NCBI RefSeq assembly: GCF_002506585.1
Contig: NZ_DAXW01000015.1
Span: forward strand, 128,210-192,209
Reading direction: 5' to 3'
Source of the DNA: Methanoculleus sp. UBA430
GTDB lineage: Archaea > Halobacteriota > Methanomicrobia > Methanomicrobiales > Methanoculleaceae
DNA: 64,000 nt
Below, piece after piece: positions 1-8,026 of this stretch (position 1 is its first letter; every line of letters starts with the position of its first letter). The notes under the pieces are model-generated. The model saw only the letters and a program-made list of their open reading frames with translations. It searched no databases and was not told the origin of the DNA. The position numbers were made by a program, and so were the translations under genes.

Positions 1-670
1 CGCACCCCTGTTCGGAGAAGGAGAGGCAGTACTCAGTCCGGCTCTTGTACGGCCGCGGCGTTGTGGGAAGGTCTATCGCGGCCACGACCGATCCGAACCG
101 CACCGCCTTGCCCCGCTCCGTGATCAGGCCGTCGCAGAGGCCGAAGGTGCCGAGGGCTGAAGCGTAGGCGGCGTGCCGCTCCGACCAGCGCGAGGCGATG
201 CCGAACCGCTCCGAGGTCTCCCGCCCATAAGCCGGGAGCCTGACCGGGGCGACGGCCGGGTATCCGGCATCGACGAGCACCCGGACGAGACGGTCGCGGA
301 CACGGTCGTTCACCGCCTCCCCGTAGTGGCGCGCAAGGCTCCAGCGCCGCGAGGGAAGAGTCGTGCACGCACGGTGGTCGCGCCGTGTCGCGGCGGTCTG
401 CGGCAGCGCCCAGACGACGACGGCGAGATCGGACGCCGCGACGTCTATCTCCGGAAACCCGGTACGGAGCGCCTCAAGGGGCGTCCAGTGAAACGGTCCG
501 ATCGTCTCCTGAAACTCGGCATACAGCGGATCGTCGCTGCGGGAGACGCCGATGAGGGGGCTGTCCCAGACGGGCTCCGCGCAATCCGGGCCGAGCCGGT
601 TTACGTCCGGGTCGGTGAGGATTGAACGGATCTCCTCGAAGATCTCCCGGACGCCGAACGAGTCGTGCAT
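1..670 (-). CDS. Epoxyqueuosine-reductase-like Fe-S protein (partial, C-terminus off window)
   Basis: The open frame starts at the ATG at 670 and runs off the left edge, so at least 223 residues are present and the C-terminus is missing. The block TFGLCDGLITERGKAVRFGS followed by LPTTPRPYKSRTEYCL matches the region just before the cysteine clusters of QueG-like 4Fe-4S proteins (corrinoid/Fe-S oxidoreductase relatives). The first ferredoxin-type cysteine of the cluster appears right at the window edge. Many methanogens carry such QueG-like paralogues of unknown substrate, so a role in queuosine synthesis should not be assumed. The GC-rich DNA gives long spurious frames on both strands here, but only this frame reads as a protein family. 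Confidence 0.7.
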   Translation of the reverse strand, partial: MHDSFGVREIFEEIRSILTDPDVNRLGPDCAEPVWDSPLIGVSRSDDPLYAEFQETIGPFHWTPLEALRTGFPEIDVAASDLAVVVWALPQTAATRRDHRACTTLPSRRWSLARHYGEAVNDRVRDRLVRVLVDAGYPAVAPVRLPAYGRETSERFGIASRWSERHAAYASALGTFGLCDGLITERGKAVRFGSVVAAIDLPTTPRPYKSRTEYCLSFSEQGC

Positions 671-712
671 GATAAGAAGACGTCGTGCGCGATAAAAAAA
701 AGGTGGGAGGGA

Positions 713-2413
713 TTACGCCGTCTCGATCTTCGACTCATCCTCAAGCCCGAGTTCCTCGATCGCCATCTCGCGCATCTTGAACTTCATGATCTTCCCCGAG
801 ACCGTCATCGGGAAGTCGTCGACGAACTTGACGTAGCGCGGGATCTTGAAGTGCGCGATCCGACCGCGGCAGAACTCTTTGACCTCCTCCTCGGTGAGGG
901 GCGAGCCGTTCTCCAGCTTGATCCAGGCCATCAGCTCCTCGCCGTACTTCTGGTCCGGCACCCCGATCACGTAGGCATCAGCGACCAGGGGGTGGTTGTG
1001 GAGGAACTCCTCGATCTCACGCGGGTAGATGTTCTCCCCGCCGCGGATCACCATATCCTTCAGGCGCCCGACGATCTTGAGGTAATCCTCCTCGTCCATC
1101 GTCCCCAGGTCGCCGGTGTGGTTCCAGCCGTGCTCGTCGATCGTCGCCCGCGTGGCGTTGGGGTTGTTGTAGTAGCACCGCATCACGCAGTAGCCCCGGG
1201 CGCAGATCTCGCCGGTCTCTCCCCGGGGGACGATCTTCTTCGTGTGCGGGTCGACGATCTTGATCTCGGTGTGGGGGAAGGGCTTGCCGATGGTCGAGAC
1301 CCGCCGCTCCAGGGGGTCGGCGGTCGTCGTCATCGTCACGCCGGGCGAGGTCTCCGTCTGCCCGTAGACGATCACGATCTCGGACATGTTCATCTTCTTG
1401 TTGACCTCCCGCATCACCTCGGTCGGGCAGGGCGACCCGGCCATGATCCCGGTGCGGAGCGTATCAAGCCGGTACTTCGGGAAGTCAGGATGGGAGAGTT
1501 CGGCAATGAACATCGTCGGCACCCCATGGAGCGCCGTGCACTTCTCGTCCTGGACGGCGCGCAAGACCGCTTCGGCGCTGAAGACCGGTGCCGGCAGGAC
1601 CATCGCAGCGCCGTGGGTGACGCTCGCCATGTTCGAGAGGACCATCCCGAAACAGTGGTAGAACGGCACCGGGATGCAGAGCCGGTCCTTATGGGTGAAC
1701 TTCATCCCCTCGCCGATGATGAAGCCGTTATTTAAGATGTTGTGGTGGGTCAGGACGACGCCCTTCGGGAACCCGGTGGTCCCGCTGGTATACTGGATGT
1801 TGACCGCGTCGTCGAAGTCGAGCGACGCCTCCCGCTCCCGGAGTTCGTCGGGGCTGATGAGTGCGGCTTTCGCGAGGAGGTCGTCCCAGGTGTACATCCC
1901 GTTGTAGGGAATGTCGCCGAGGAAGACGACGTTCTTCAAGAACGGGAACTTGTCGCTGTTGATCCGGCCCGGCTTCGCCTCGAACGCCTCCGGGCAGGAC
2001 TCGTAGAACATCCCGACGTAGTCGGAGGTCTTGAACCGCCCCTGGATGAGGAGGGTCTGGACCTCGGACTGCTTCATGGCGTACTCGAACTCGTAGGTCC
2101 TGTAAGCCGGGTTGATGTTCACCATGATGGCGCCGATCTTTGCAGTGGCAAACTGGGTGAGCACCCATTCCGCGTAGTTCAGCGCCCATATGGCGACCCG
2201 GTCCCCACGCTCCACGTCGAGTGCCATGAGGGCGCGCGCCAGGGTGTTGACACGCTCAAGAAACTCCGCGTAGGTCCACCGGATCTCCTGGTGGACGGAG
2301 ACGAGTGCGTCGCTATCTGGATGCGCCGTTGCGATTCGGTTCAGCATTTCACCGATGGTGATGCCGAGCAGGGGTATTTGCGAGTTCCCACACGCGTAAC
2401 TGCCCTCGACCAT
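713..2413 (-). CDS. AMP-forming acyl-CoA synthetase
   Basis: A 566-residue member of the ANL adenylating superfamily that activates a carboxylic acid to acyl-AMP and then acyl-CoA. Visible motifs are the P-loop-like YTSGTTGFPKGVVLTHHN, the A5 motif YGQTETSPG, the hinge/A8 region KDMVIRGGENIYPREIEE and the A10 lysine motif PMTVSGKIMKFKMRE. Length and the short N-terminal region fit medium- or long-chain fatty acyl-CoA synthetases rather than the larger acetyl-CoA synthetases. I chose the ATG at 2413 because the longer upstream frame would run through the tRNA-Trp gene. The substrate cannot be told from sequence; archaeal relatives are often proposed to recycle lipid-derived or exogenous acids. 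Confidence 0.9.
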   Translation of the reverse strand: MVEGSYACGNSQIPLLGITIGEMLNRIATAHPDSDALVSVHQEIRWTYAEFLERVNTLARALMALDVERGDRVAIWALNYAEWVLTQFATAKIGAIMVNINPAYRTYEFEYAMKQSEVQTLLIQGRFKTSDYVGMFYESCPEAFEAKPGRINSDKFPFLKNVVFLGDIPYNGMYTWDDLLAKAALISPDELREREASLDFDDAVNIQYTSGTTGFPKGVVLTHHNILNNGFIIGEGMKFTHKDRLCIPVPFYHCFGMVLSNMASVTHGAAMVLPAPVFSAEAVLRAVQDEKCTALHGVPTMFIAELSHPDFPKYRLDTLRTGIMAGSPCPTEVMREVNKKMNMSEIVIVYGQTETSPGVTMTTTADPLERRVSTIGKPFPHTEIKIVDPHTKKIVPRGETGEICARGYCVMRCYYNNPNATRATIDEHGWNHTGDLGTMDEEDYLKIVGRLKDMVIRGGENIYPREIEEFLHNHPLVADAYVIGVPDQKYGEELMAWIKLENGSPLTEEEVKEFCRGRIAHFKIPRYVKFVDDFPMTVSGKIMKFKMREMAIEELGLEDESKIETA

Positions 2414-2505
2414 TCTATATAAATGGGTGCCGGTATCGATATATGATTTCTGGTTTTTTCCGGCGTAACCCTTATACTGCATGGCGTCGACGGTATAGAG
2501 GATAT

Positions 2506-2658
2506 GGGGTCGTGGCCTAGTCCGGAATGGCGACGGGCTCCAGCGGTCTTTGCACGTGATGAACAATGGGTCTCCTGATGAACGGATGATGACCCGTTGG
2601 AGCACTGATGCATGTCGGAGAGACCCGTCGATCGTGAGTTCAAATCTCACCGACCCCA
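2506..2658 (+). tRNA. tRNA-Trp (CCA anticodon) with a 79-nt intron
   Basis: The acceptor stem GGGGTCG pairs perfectly with CGACCCC, the D arm is GCC...GGC, the anticodon arm is ACGGG-CTCCAGA-CCCGT after splicing, and the T arm is GTGAG-TTCAAAT-CTCAC. The anticodon is CCA (tryptophan). Exon 1 is 2506-2543, the intron is 2544-2622 at the canonical position after nucleotide 37, and exon 2 is 2623-2658 including the discriminator A. The 3' CCA is not encoded. A TATA-like cttatac lies about 30 bp upstream. The gene was found by reading the cloverleaf by eye; exact splice points are inferred from the loop. Confidence 0.93.
2544..2622 (+). ncRNA. Box C/D guide RNA inside the tRNA-Trp intron
   Basis: The intron contains box C TGATGA (2557-2562), box D' CTGA (2575-2578), box C' TGATGA (2587-2592) and box D CTGA (2605-2608). 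Counting five bases upstream of box D gives a G that pairs with C34 of the anticodon in the run GCTCCA; counting five upstream of D' gives a G that pairs with position 39, which is C in this tRNA. Euryarchaeal pre-tRNA-Trp introns are known to guide 2'-O-methylation of C34 and residue 39, and this intron follows the same rule. Confidence 0.88.
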
Positions 2659-2747
2659 CATTCTTATGATCTTTTGCCGATACCGCAGGGTATTTTCTTC
2701 GTGATATCTCAGGTTAAGACCAGGAGGTCCCCGGCAGCCGTCACCGT

Positions 2748-3272
2748 TCATTCCGTCTTCTTCTCCTCCTCGGCGGCCGCTGCCCGGCGTCGGTCGGTCT
2801 CGCGGTAGGTGAGCGCCGATATGTCGCCGTCGCTCTCGATGTAGGCGATCCGGACCTCTTCGATACCGCCGATACCCCGTGCCCTGAGCCGCTCGACGAG
2901 GTCGTCATACGTCATCAGCTCCCGCCGGAGACTTTTTTCGATGACTTTCCCGTCCTCGATCACCTTCAGGGCTCCCGGCGAGACGATATTGCGGATCCGC
3001 TGGCTCTTGTACTGGCCGATGGAGACGAGAACGCTCAGGAGAAGAAGCGTCGAGGCGCTGACGAGCCCCGCAAGGAGAGAGTCGTCGCCTGCGGTGAGCG
3101 CCTCCGCGATGCTCTCGGATATGATCAGCAGGAGGATGAGGTCGAACGGCGTCAGCTGCCCGAACTCGTGCCTGCCGATGAGCCGCATGGCGAGCAGGAG
3201 GAAGAAGTAGATCACGGCCGCCCGGAAGACGAGCTCGAAGAGCGGTGTCTGGAGGACAAAGAGGTCCGACAT
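2748..3272 (-). CDS. DUF421 (YetF-type) membrane protein
   Basis: A 174-residue protein with three hydrophobic helices in the first 85 residues followed by a small soluble domain containing GALKVIEDGKVIEKSLRREL and the segment MTYDDLVERLRARGI, which is the signature layout of the DUF421/YetF family. The C-terminus ends in a charged tail rich in E and K. The start at 3272 (MSDLFVLQT) is chosen because the family begins just ahead of the first helix. Function is unknown; in Bacillus, YetF-family proteins have been linked to spore or envelope roles. It stands alone, divergent from fae-hps. Confidence 0.85.
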   Translation of the reverse strand: MSDLFVLQTPLFELVFRAAVIYFFLLLAMRLIGRHEFGQLTPFDLILLLIISESIAEALTAGDDSLLAGLVSASTLLLLSVLVSIGQYKSQRIRNIVSPGALKVIEDGKVIEKSLRRELMTYDDLVERLRARGIGGIEEVRIAYIESDGDISALTYRETDRRRAAAAEEEKKTE

Positions 3273-3491
3273 GCTCGGCGTGAGAGCACAGGGATGGATT
3301 ATACCTTTCGTCACCCGCAGATGCTCACTCCCGGGCAGGGGGCGCACCAGCCCGCCCTTCTCCAGAACGTTCCGCCCTTCTATTCTCGCCTCCTCGCAAA
3401 ATGCCCGCTTACCGGGCGGGATCGGGAGGGGAACCGGGAGGTCTTTAATAGCTGTCTCACCAATATTCCTGCACTATCTGAGGGCATCCAC

Positions 3492-4673
3492 ATGTATCTC
3501 ATCGGTGAAGCACTGGTTGGAGATGGCGCAGAACTTGCGCACATCGATCTGTTAATAGGAAACAAAGAGGGCGCCGTAGGGCAGGCGTTCGCGAACTCGA
3601 TCTCGCAGCTCTCGAGGGGACACACGCCGCTCCTTGCGGTCATCAGGCCGAACCTGCCGACGAAGCCCTCGACGCTCGTCATCCCGAAGGTCACCTTAAA
3701 GAAGGGGTACCAGGTGAACCAGATGTTCGGGCCCGTCCAGGCCGCGGTGGCGAAGGCCGTCGCGGACTCAGTCGAGGAGGGCGTCTTTGAGGGGATCGAC
3801 ATCGAGGACACCGTCATCATGGCAAGTGTCTACCTCGACACCGCCGCGGAGGACTACAACAAGATCTACCGGTTCAACTACGGCGCGGTGAAACTCGCGC
3901 TCCGCCGGGCCCTCGACCGGTTCCCCGACGTCGAGACGCTCCTGCACGAGAAGGACCGGGCCGCCCACGCGGTCATGGGCTTCAAGGTCCAGCGCCTCTG
4001 GGACCCGCCCTACCTCCAGGTCGCTATGGACCTCGTGGACAAGAACCACATGAGGAGAGTCCTCGAGTCGCTGCCGCAGAACGACCACCTGATCATTGAG
4101 GCGGGCACGCCCCTGATCAAGAAGTTCGGGCTCTCGATCATATCCGAGATCCGCGAGATCCGGCCGAACGCGTTCATCGTGGCGGACTTAAAGACCCTCG
4201 ACACGGGCAACCTTGAGGCCCGGATGACCGCCGACGCCGGCGCCGACGCCGTCGTCATCTCCGGCCTTGCCCCCCTCTCGACGATCGAGAAGGCGATCGA
4301 GGACACCCGGAAGACCGGGATCTACACGGTCGTCGATATGCTCAACGTCGAGGACCCCCGCGCCGTCGTCGAGCAGCTCAAGGTGAAGCCGGACGTCGTG
4401 GAACTCCACCGCGGCATCGACGTCGAGGAGACCACCCACGCCTGGGGCGACATCCCGGCGATCAAGAAGGCCGGCGGCGAGCGACTCCTGGTCGCAACGG
4501 CCGGCGGCATCCGGCAGGGCGTCGTGAAGGACGCGCTCAAGGCGGGCGCGGACATCCTGGTCGTCGGCCGGGCGATCACCGCGAGCAAGAACATCCAGCA
4601 CGCGGCCGAAGAGTTCCTCGAGGAACTGAGCACCGAAGAGATCGACCAGTTCAGGATTATGACCGACTTTTAG
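3492..4673 (+). CDS. fae-hps: Bifunctional formaldehyde-activating enzyme / 3-hexulose-6-phosphate synthase
   Basis: A 393-residue fusion. Residues 1-165 are Fae, which condenses formaldehyde with tetrahydromethanopterin; the conserved active-site histidine is in AELAHIDLLIG. Residues 170-393 are Hps, an orotidine-phosphate-decarboxylase-fold aldolase with the D-x-K-x-x-D motif in VADLKTLDTG and a phosphate-binding end LVVGRAITAS. This fusion is typical of methanogens, where Hps runs towards ribulose 5-phosphate and formaldehyde, and Fae captures the formaldehyde. The partner isomerase is encoded far away at 50477-51106. The ATG at 3492 is chosen because the Fae family starts MYLIGEAL or similar; a longer upstream frame is only GC-rich noise. 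Confidence 0.95.
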   Translation: MYLIGEALVGDGAELAHIDLLIGNKEGAVGQAFANSISQLSRGHTPLLAVIRPNLPTKPSTLVIPKVTLKKGYQVNQMFGPVQAAVAKAVADSVEEGVFEGIDIEDTVIMASVYLDTAAEDYNKIYRFNYGAVKLALRRALDRFPDVETLLHEKDRAAHAVMGFKVQRLWDPPYLQVAMDLVDKNHMRRVLESLPQNDHLIIEAGTPLIKKFGLSIISEIREIRPNAFIVADLKTLDTGNLEARMTADAGADAVVISGLAPLSTIEKAIEDTRKTGIYTVVDMLNVEDPRAVVEQLKVKPDVVELHRGIDVEETTHAWGDIPAIKKAGGERLLVATAGGIRQGVVKDALKAGADILVVGRAITASKNIQHAAEEFLEELSTEEIDQFRIMTDF

Positions 4674-5000
4674 GCGGTCATTACAACAATATACTCTCAA
4701 CCCTATTTTCGTGTATGAACCATTTTGCCCTTGTCGTCTGACTACTCCCCGAACTATATCCGGCAGCTCATCCACCAGCTGCGGGATATCACGGTCTGGC
4801 TCAACGACGTTCAACCTCCCGGACCTCCAGTGGGAGTTTGTCCGGGGGTGGACGGACGCGAGGTTGATACAGGCCGCGCGAACCTGGAGAGGGGCAGGAC
4901 GGCTCTCAACCGTCTTTCTGAACCTCAGCGCATTGGCAGGCGGCAGAAAAAATGATTCGTGCTTAAAATAACATCTTTTTCTTACTCATCCGTCTCTAGA
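4674..5000. other. Intergenic region between convergent genes
   Basis: This 327-bp stretch holds a TATA-like aatatactc near 4688 and one doubtful small reading frame at 4725-4955. A run of T residues near 4975 followed by tta could act as a terminator for the lipoprotein gene or for the fae-hps side. I see no RNA gene. Confidence 0.4.
4725..4955 (+). CDS. Doubtful small basic protein, TTG start
   Basis: A 76-residue frame, beginning LPLSSDYSPNYIRQLIHQLR and ending ALNRLSEPQRIGRRQKK, with a helical, basic C-terminal half. It sits 30-40 bp after a TATA-like box but needs a TTG start and shows no clear ribosome-binding site, and a short ATG at 4714 in another frame leads to a stop after eight codons. 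It may be a decayed gene. I do not recognise the family. Confidence 0.25.
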   Translation: MPLSSDYSPNYIRQLIHQLRDITVWLNDVQPPGPPVGVCPGVDGREVDTGRANLERGRTALNRLSEPQRIGRRQKK

Positions 5001-5405
5001 TCATATGGAGGACCCGATTGTTACATCAGACAGTTCGACGTAAGCGATATACACAGGGTACGCTGTGTCGATGAACTCTCGTTCATCCCAATCGGTATCT
5101 TCGTCCAGCAGATATCCCCATGAACCGTCATCGTGCTTAAAAATAACAGCCGTCTCATACATGTCTGTTCCTGGATCATATGAGAGAACCAGCCAGCAAG
5201 GGCCGTCGTCTGTTGGAGCATCATCGATGATATCCCCTGCTCGGTATTTCGGTGCATTTGCCGATGATGGGTCTGAAACTGCAGTGGGCTGTTGCACCGT
5301 CGGCTGGGGGGTTTCAGAGGCACTAACGGTATCGCTATTGAGAGTGCACCCACAGACCAACAGAAAGCCAACTAACAGCGCTAGTAATATGACAACTGGT
5401 TTCAT
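5001..5405 (-). CDS. Small secreted lipoprotein
   Basis: A 134-residue protein with a hydrophobic signal (MKPVVILLALLVGFLLVCG) ending in a lipobox-like cysteine, then a Thr/Ser/Pro-rich linker of about 30 residues and an acidic globular part (DDGSWGYLLDEDTDWDEREF). This is the usual design of methanogen cell-surface lipoproteins. No catalytic motif is visible. The ATG at 5405 is chosen because it directly precedes the signal peptide. The gene is convergent with fae-hps. Confidence 0.7.
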   Translation of the reverse strand: MKPVVILLALLVGFLLVCGCTLNSDTVSASETPQPTVQQPTAVSDPSSANAPKYRAGDIIDDAPTDDGPCWLVLSYDPGTDMYETAVIFKHDDGSWGYLLDEDTDWDEREFIDTAYPVYIAYVELSDVTIGSSI

Positions 5406-5838
5406 ACCATGAAAATCGTGTGCATGTTTATTTAAATATAACTTAATTGCACAGCGCACGCCCTCTTTGCTCTGGTAAAAATATCACTTTTTAAGAGCGT
5501 ACGTCCTACAGGGATCGATCTGCAGCGGCGCCGGACCCTCGACACCATCGGGCGGCACGCGCGGGGCTGTGGCCCTCTCCGTGAGCGTGGGTGTGCTGGT
5601 GGTCGCGTCTAGGTGTGGGTGCTACTGTGGTTTGCCCGACACCGATGAAGACGACCCGGCACGCAAGTGGGCCACCGTCGGCGAGGTTCTAATGACCGAA
5701 AATCTACAGAGTAGTTCCGCATCATGACCGACTTCTCAGTCAGTCGAGACCTTTTTCCGGCAAAAATTGCCCGGCGGCGCGGAGACCGAAGCCGTCCCGA
5801 AGAATAAGTTAATGTGAACAAAACGGCAACGAATAACC
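5406..5838. other. Intergenic region with divergent promoters
   Basis: A 433-bp gap. The left end holds an AT-rich box (tttaaatataac-like on the minus strand) that probably serves the lipoprotein gene. The right end has aataagttaatgtg about 35 bp before the PH-protein start, a candidate archaeal TATA element. Frames in between are short and lack family resemblance. Confidence 0.4.
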
Positions 5839-6378
5839 ATGTTCTCTCCCGGAGCGGGCACGGACGGGTATCGGCGGCTGAACCGGAAGTGCCTCCTCTC
5901 GATGTACTTCGGCCACGCCATCTCCTACGCGATCCTCCTCGGGGCGTTCGTCCTCGTCGAGATCTATGCGCAGGGGTTCCTCGGCCCCAACTACGATCTC
6001 GTCCGGTACGCCTTCATCGCGGTCCTCGCCATCGTCCTGGCCTACATGATAGTCTCCCCGCCGGTCTTCTACGCCCGCTACCGCTACCGGATCACCGAAG
6101 ACCGGATCGACGTGCGCTGCGGGATCCTCTTCATCCGCCACATCCTGGTGCCGATCGAGCGGGTGCACCAGGTGGAGGTCTCCCGGGGCCCGATCAACAG
6201 CATGCTCGGCCTCGCCGACGTCACGATAACCACCGCCGGCGGCGTGGCGACGCTCAACTACCTCGAAGCCGAAGAGGCGGAGAAGGTGGCCGAACTGCTG
6301 GACAGTCTGGTCGGAAGGATGCTCAAGGAGCGCGTGCCGGGGCCGGGGGTGCCGGCAACGGAGCCCACGGGTGACTGA
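5839..6378 (+). CDS. PH-domain membrane protein, YdbS type
   Basis: A 179-residue protein with two membrane helices (about 20-45 and 53-75) followed by a bacterial PH domain (bPH_2, formerly DUF304). The domain begins at YRYRITEDRIDVRCGIL and continues VPIERVHQVEVSRGPINSMLGLADVTI, which is the hallmark of the family. Together with the next gene it forms the YdbS-YdbT pair that is common in bacteria and archaea. In Bacillus, YdbST affects resistance to some antimicrobial peptides, but no archaeal role is established. Its stop codon overlaps the start of the next gene. Confidence 0.85.
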   Translation: MFSPGAGTDGYRRLNRKCLLSMYFGHAISYAILLGAFVLVEIYAQGFLGPNYDLVRYAFIAVLAIVLAYMIVSPPVFYARYRYRITEDRIDVRCGILFIRHILVPIERVHQVEVSRGPINSMLGLADVTITTAGGVATLNYLEAEEAEKVAELLDSLVGRMLKERVPGPGVPATEPTGD

Positions 6379-7868
6379 TGCAGGGGACTGAGATGATCGC
6401 GCCCGGCGAGAGGGTGAGGTGCCACCCGAGCGTCATCGTCGAGAACTCGCTCTCCGTCGTAGTCCTCGTCGCGCTCCTCGTTACGCGGTTTGAGACGACG
6501 GCAGTGGCGGGCGTGCTTGCGGCCGCCGTCGTCGCGCTGTTGCTCTTCAACTACCGGCAGTGGAAGCTAACGACCATCCGGTTCGGCGAGACTGAGATCG
6601 TGGTGGAGAGGGACACCCTCTTCAAGATGAAGAAGACCCTCCCCTACGCGAAGATCGCGGCGGTCAACGTGAACCGGGGTATCGTAAATCGGCTCTTCGG
6701 GACATCGAAGTTGCAGATCAACATCAACTCGGGCAGCAGCGCGACGGTCCCGGAGGCGGTCCTGACGTTCCGCGAGGATACGGCGGACGAACTGCGGTCG
6801 GCGATCCTGGAACGCCTCCACGATGGGGAGGTCGTGCCGGACGAGGACGAGCCGGCGGAGTCCCTCGTCTCGTTCTCCCCGGCGGACGTGGTCGTCCACG
6901 GCCTCTTCAGCGTCCCGACGTACCAGACCACCTTCGGCTCGGTCTTTCTCGCCTACTCGATTGTTGAACTCTACACCTCTGCGGGTGCGGGATTCAGGGG
7001 GGACGGCAGAGCGCTCGTCTCGCTGCTGATCTTCGTCGCCCTCCAGGTAGCGCCGGCGGTCTCGCTCATCTTCCGCTACTACAACTACCGGGTCTACCGC
7101 CGGGGGGAGACGATCTACCTCCAGCACGGCTTCTTCAGAACCTACAAAACATCATTTGACGTCTCACGGGTCAACGCCGTCCGCGTCAAGAGCACGCTTG
7201 CGGCCCGGCTCCTGCACCGGTCGTGGATCGAGGCCGAGGTGGTGGGGCTCGCGTCCGGGACCGGGGAGAGTCTCCGCCCCGTCCTCTGCCTCTTAAAGGA
7301 CGACGCGACGCAGCAGAGGCTCCTCCGCGAGCTGGTGCCGGAGTTCGTCTACGATCGGAACCCGGAGCGGCAGCCGGAAGGGGCGAGGAGCATGCTCCTT
7401 ATCCGAGCCGCGGCGGCCTCTCTCGCGCTCGCTCTGGCGATGGCCTACCCGTCGCTCCGGGTTTACCACGAGGCCGCGGATCTCGCCGGGACCGCCGGCA
7501 CGGTCCTCCCCTGGGTGCTGCCGCTCGCCACGCTCCTCGGGGTCCTCGCGATCTTCTACGCGACGCGGGTCTCCTGCCGGATCACGGAGTTCGACGCCGG
7601 CAAGGACCTCTTTACGTTTGTGAACGGCGCTGTGGACCGCGAGACCGTGGTGATGAACTACGACAAGGTCCAGACGGTCCAGGTCGAGCGGGGCCCGGTC
7701 GCCGGGTTTTTTGGTGTGGCCCGGGCGAGGGTGTATCTCCTCTCCTCGACCGGCGGTGCAAGCATCTCGTCGGGGTATTTTTCCGGGAGCCGGCTCGGCG
7801 TCATAGGCGAGACCGTGATGGAGCGGATCGCGAGCGGGGAGTATGATTGGCAGAAGAATAGTGTCTGA
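6378..7868 (+). CDS. PH-domain membrane protein, YdbT type (three PH domains)
   Basis: A 496-residue protein with three copies of a unit made of paired membrane helices plus a bPH_2 domain, centred near residues 60-140, 235-310 and 400-480. Typical PH-family stretches are TLPYAKIAAVNVNRGIVNRLFG in the first and MNYDKVQTVQVERGPVAGFFG in the third. The ATG overlaps the TGA of the YdbS-like gene (TGATG), so the two are co-translated. Likely a membrane complex of unknown job. Confidence 0.85.
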   Translation: MQGTEMIAPGERVRCHPSVIVENSLSVVVLVALLVTRFETTAVAGVLAAAVVALLLFNYRQWKLTTIRFGETEIVVERDTLFKMKKTLPYAKIAAVNVNRGIVNRLFGTSKLQININSGSSATVPEAVLTFREDTADELRSAILERLHDGEVVPDEDEPAESLVSFSPADVVVHGLFSVPTYQTTFGSVFLAYSIVELYTSAGAGFRGDGRALVSLLIFVALQVAPAVSLIFRYYNYRVYRRGETIYLQHGFFRTYKTSFDVSRVNAVRVKSTLAARLLHRSWIEAEVVGLASGTGESLRPVLCLLKDDATQQRLLRELVPEFVYDRNPERQPEGARSMLLIRAAAASLALALAMAYPSLRVYHEAADLAGTAGTVLPWVLPLATLLGVLAIFYATRVSCRITEFDAGKDLFTFVNGAVDRETVVMNYDKVQTVQVERGPVAGFFGVARARVYLLSSTGGASISSGYFSGSRLGVIGETVMERIASGEYDWQKNSV

Positions 7869-8026
7869 GCGGGGTGAGGGGATTCCCTAATGCAACCGGC
7901 TTCTTGACAACCCAGAGCCAGCCATCACCAAGCGTGATGCTGTGATTGCCGGGGATGATGCAGTGTCTCTCCGACCTCATTCATGGTCGCCCTGTAAATC
8001 GCCTGCCTGAAGTATCTTTAGTTTCT

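Noticed and set aside
5609..5921. Small minus-strand genes before the PH-domain pair
   Set aside because: They overlap the likely promoter and the start of the YdbS-like gene and have no family features.
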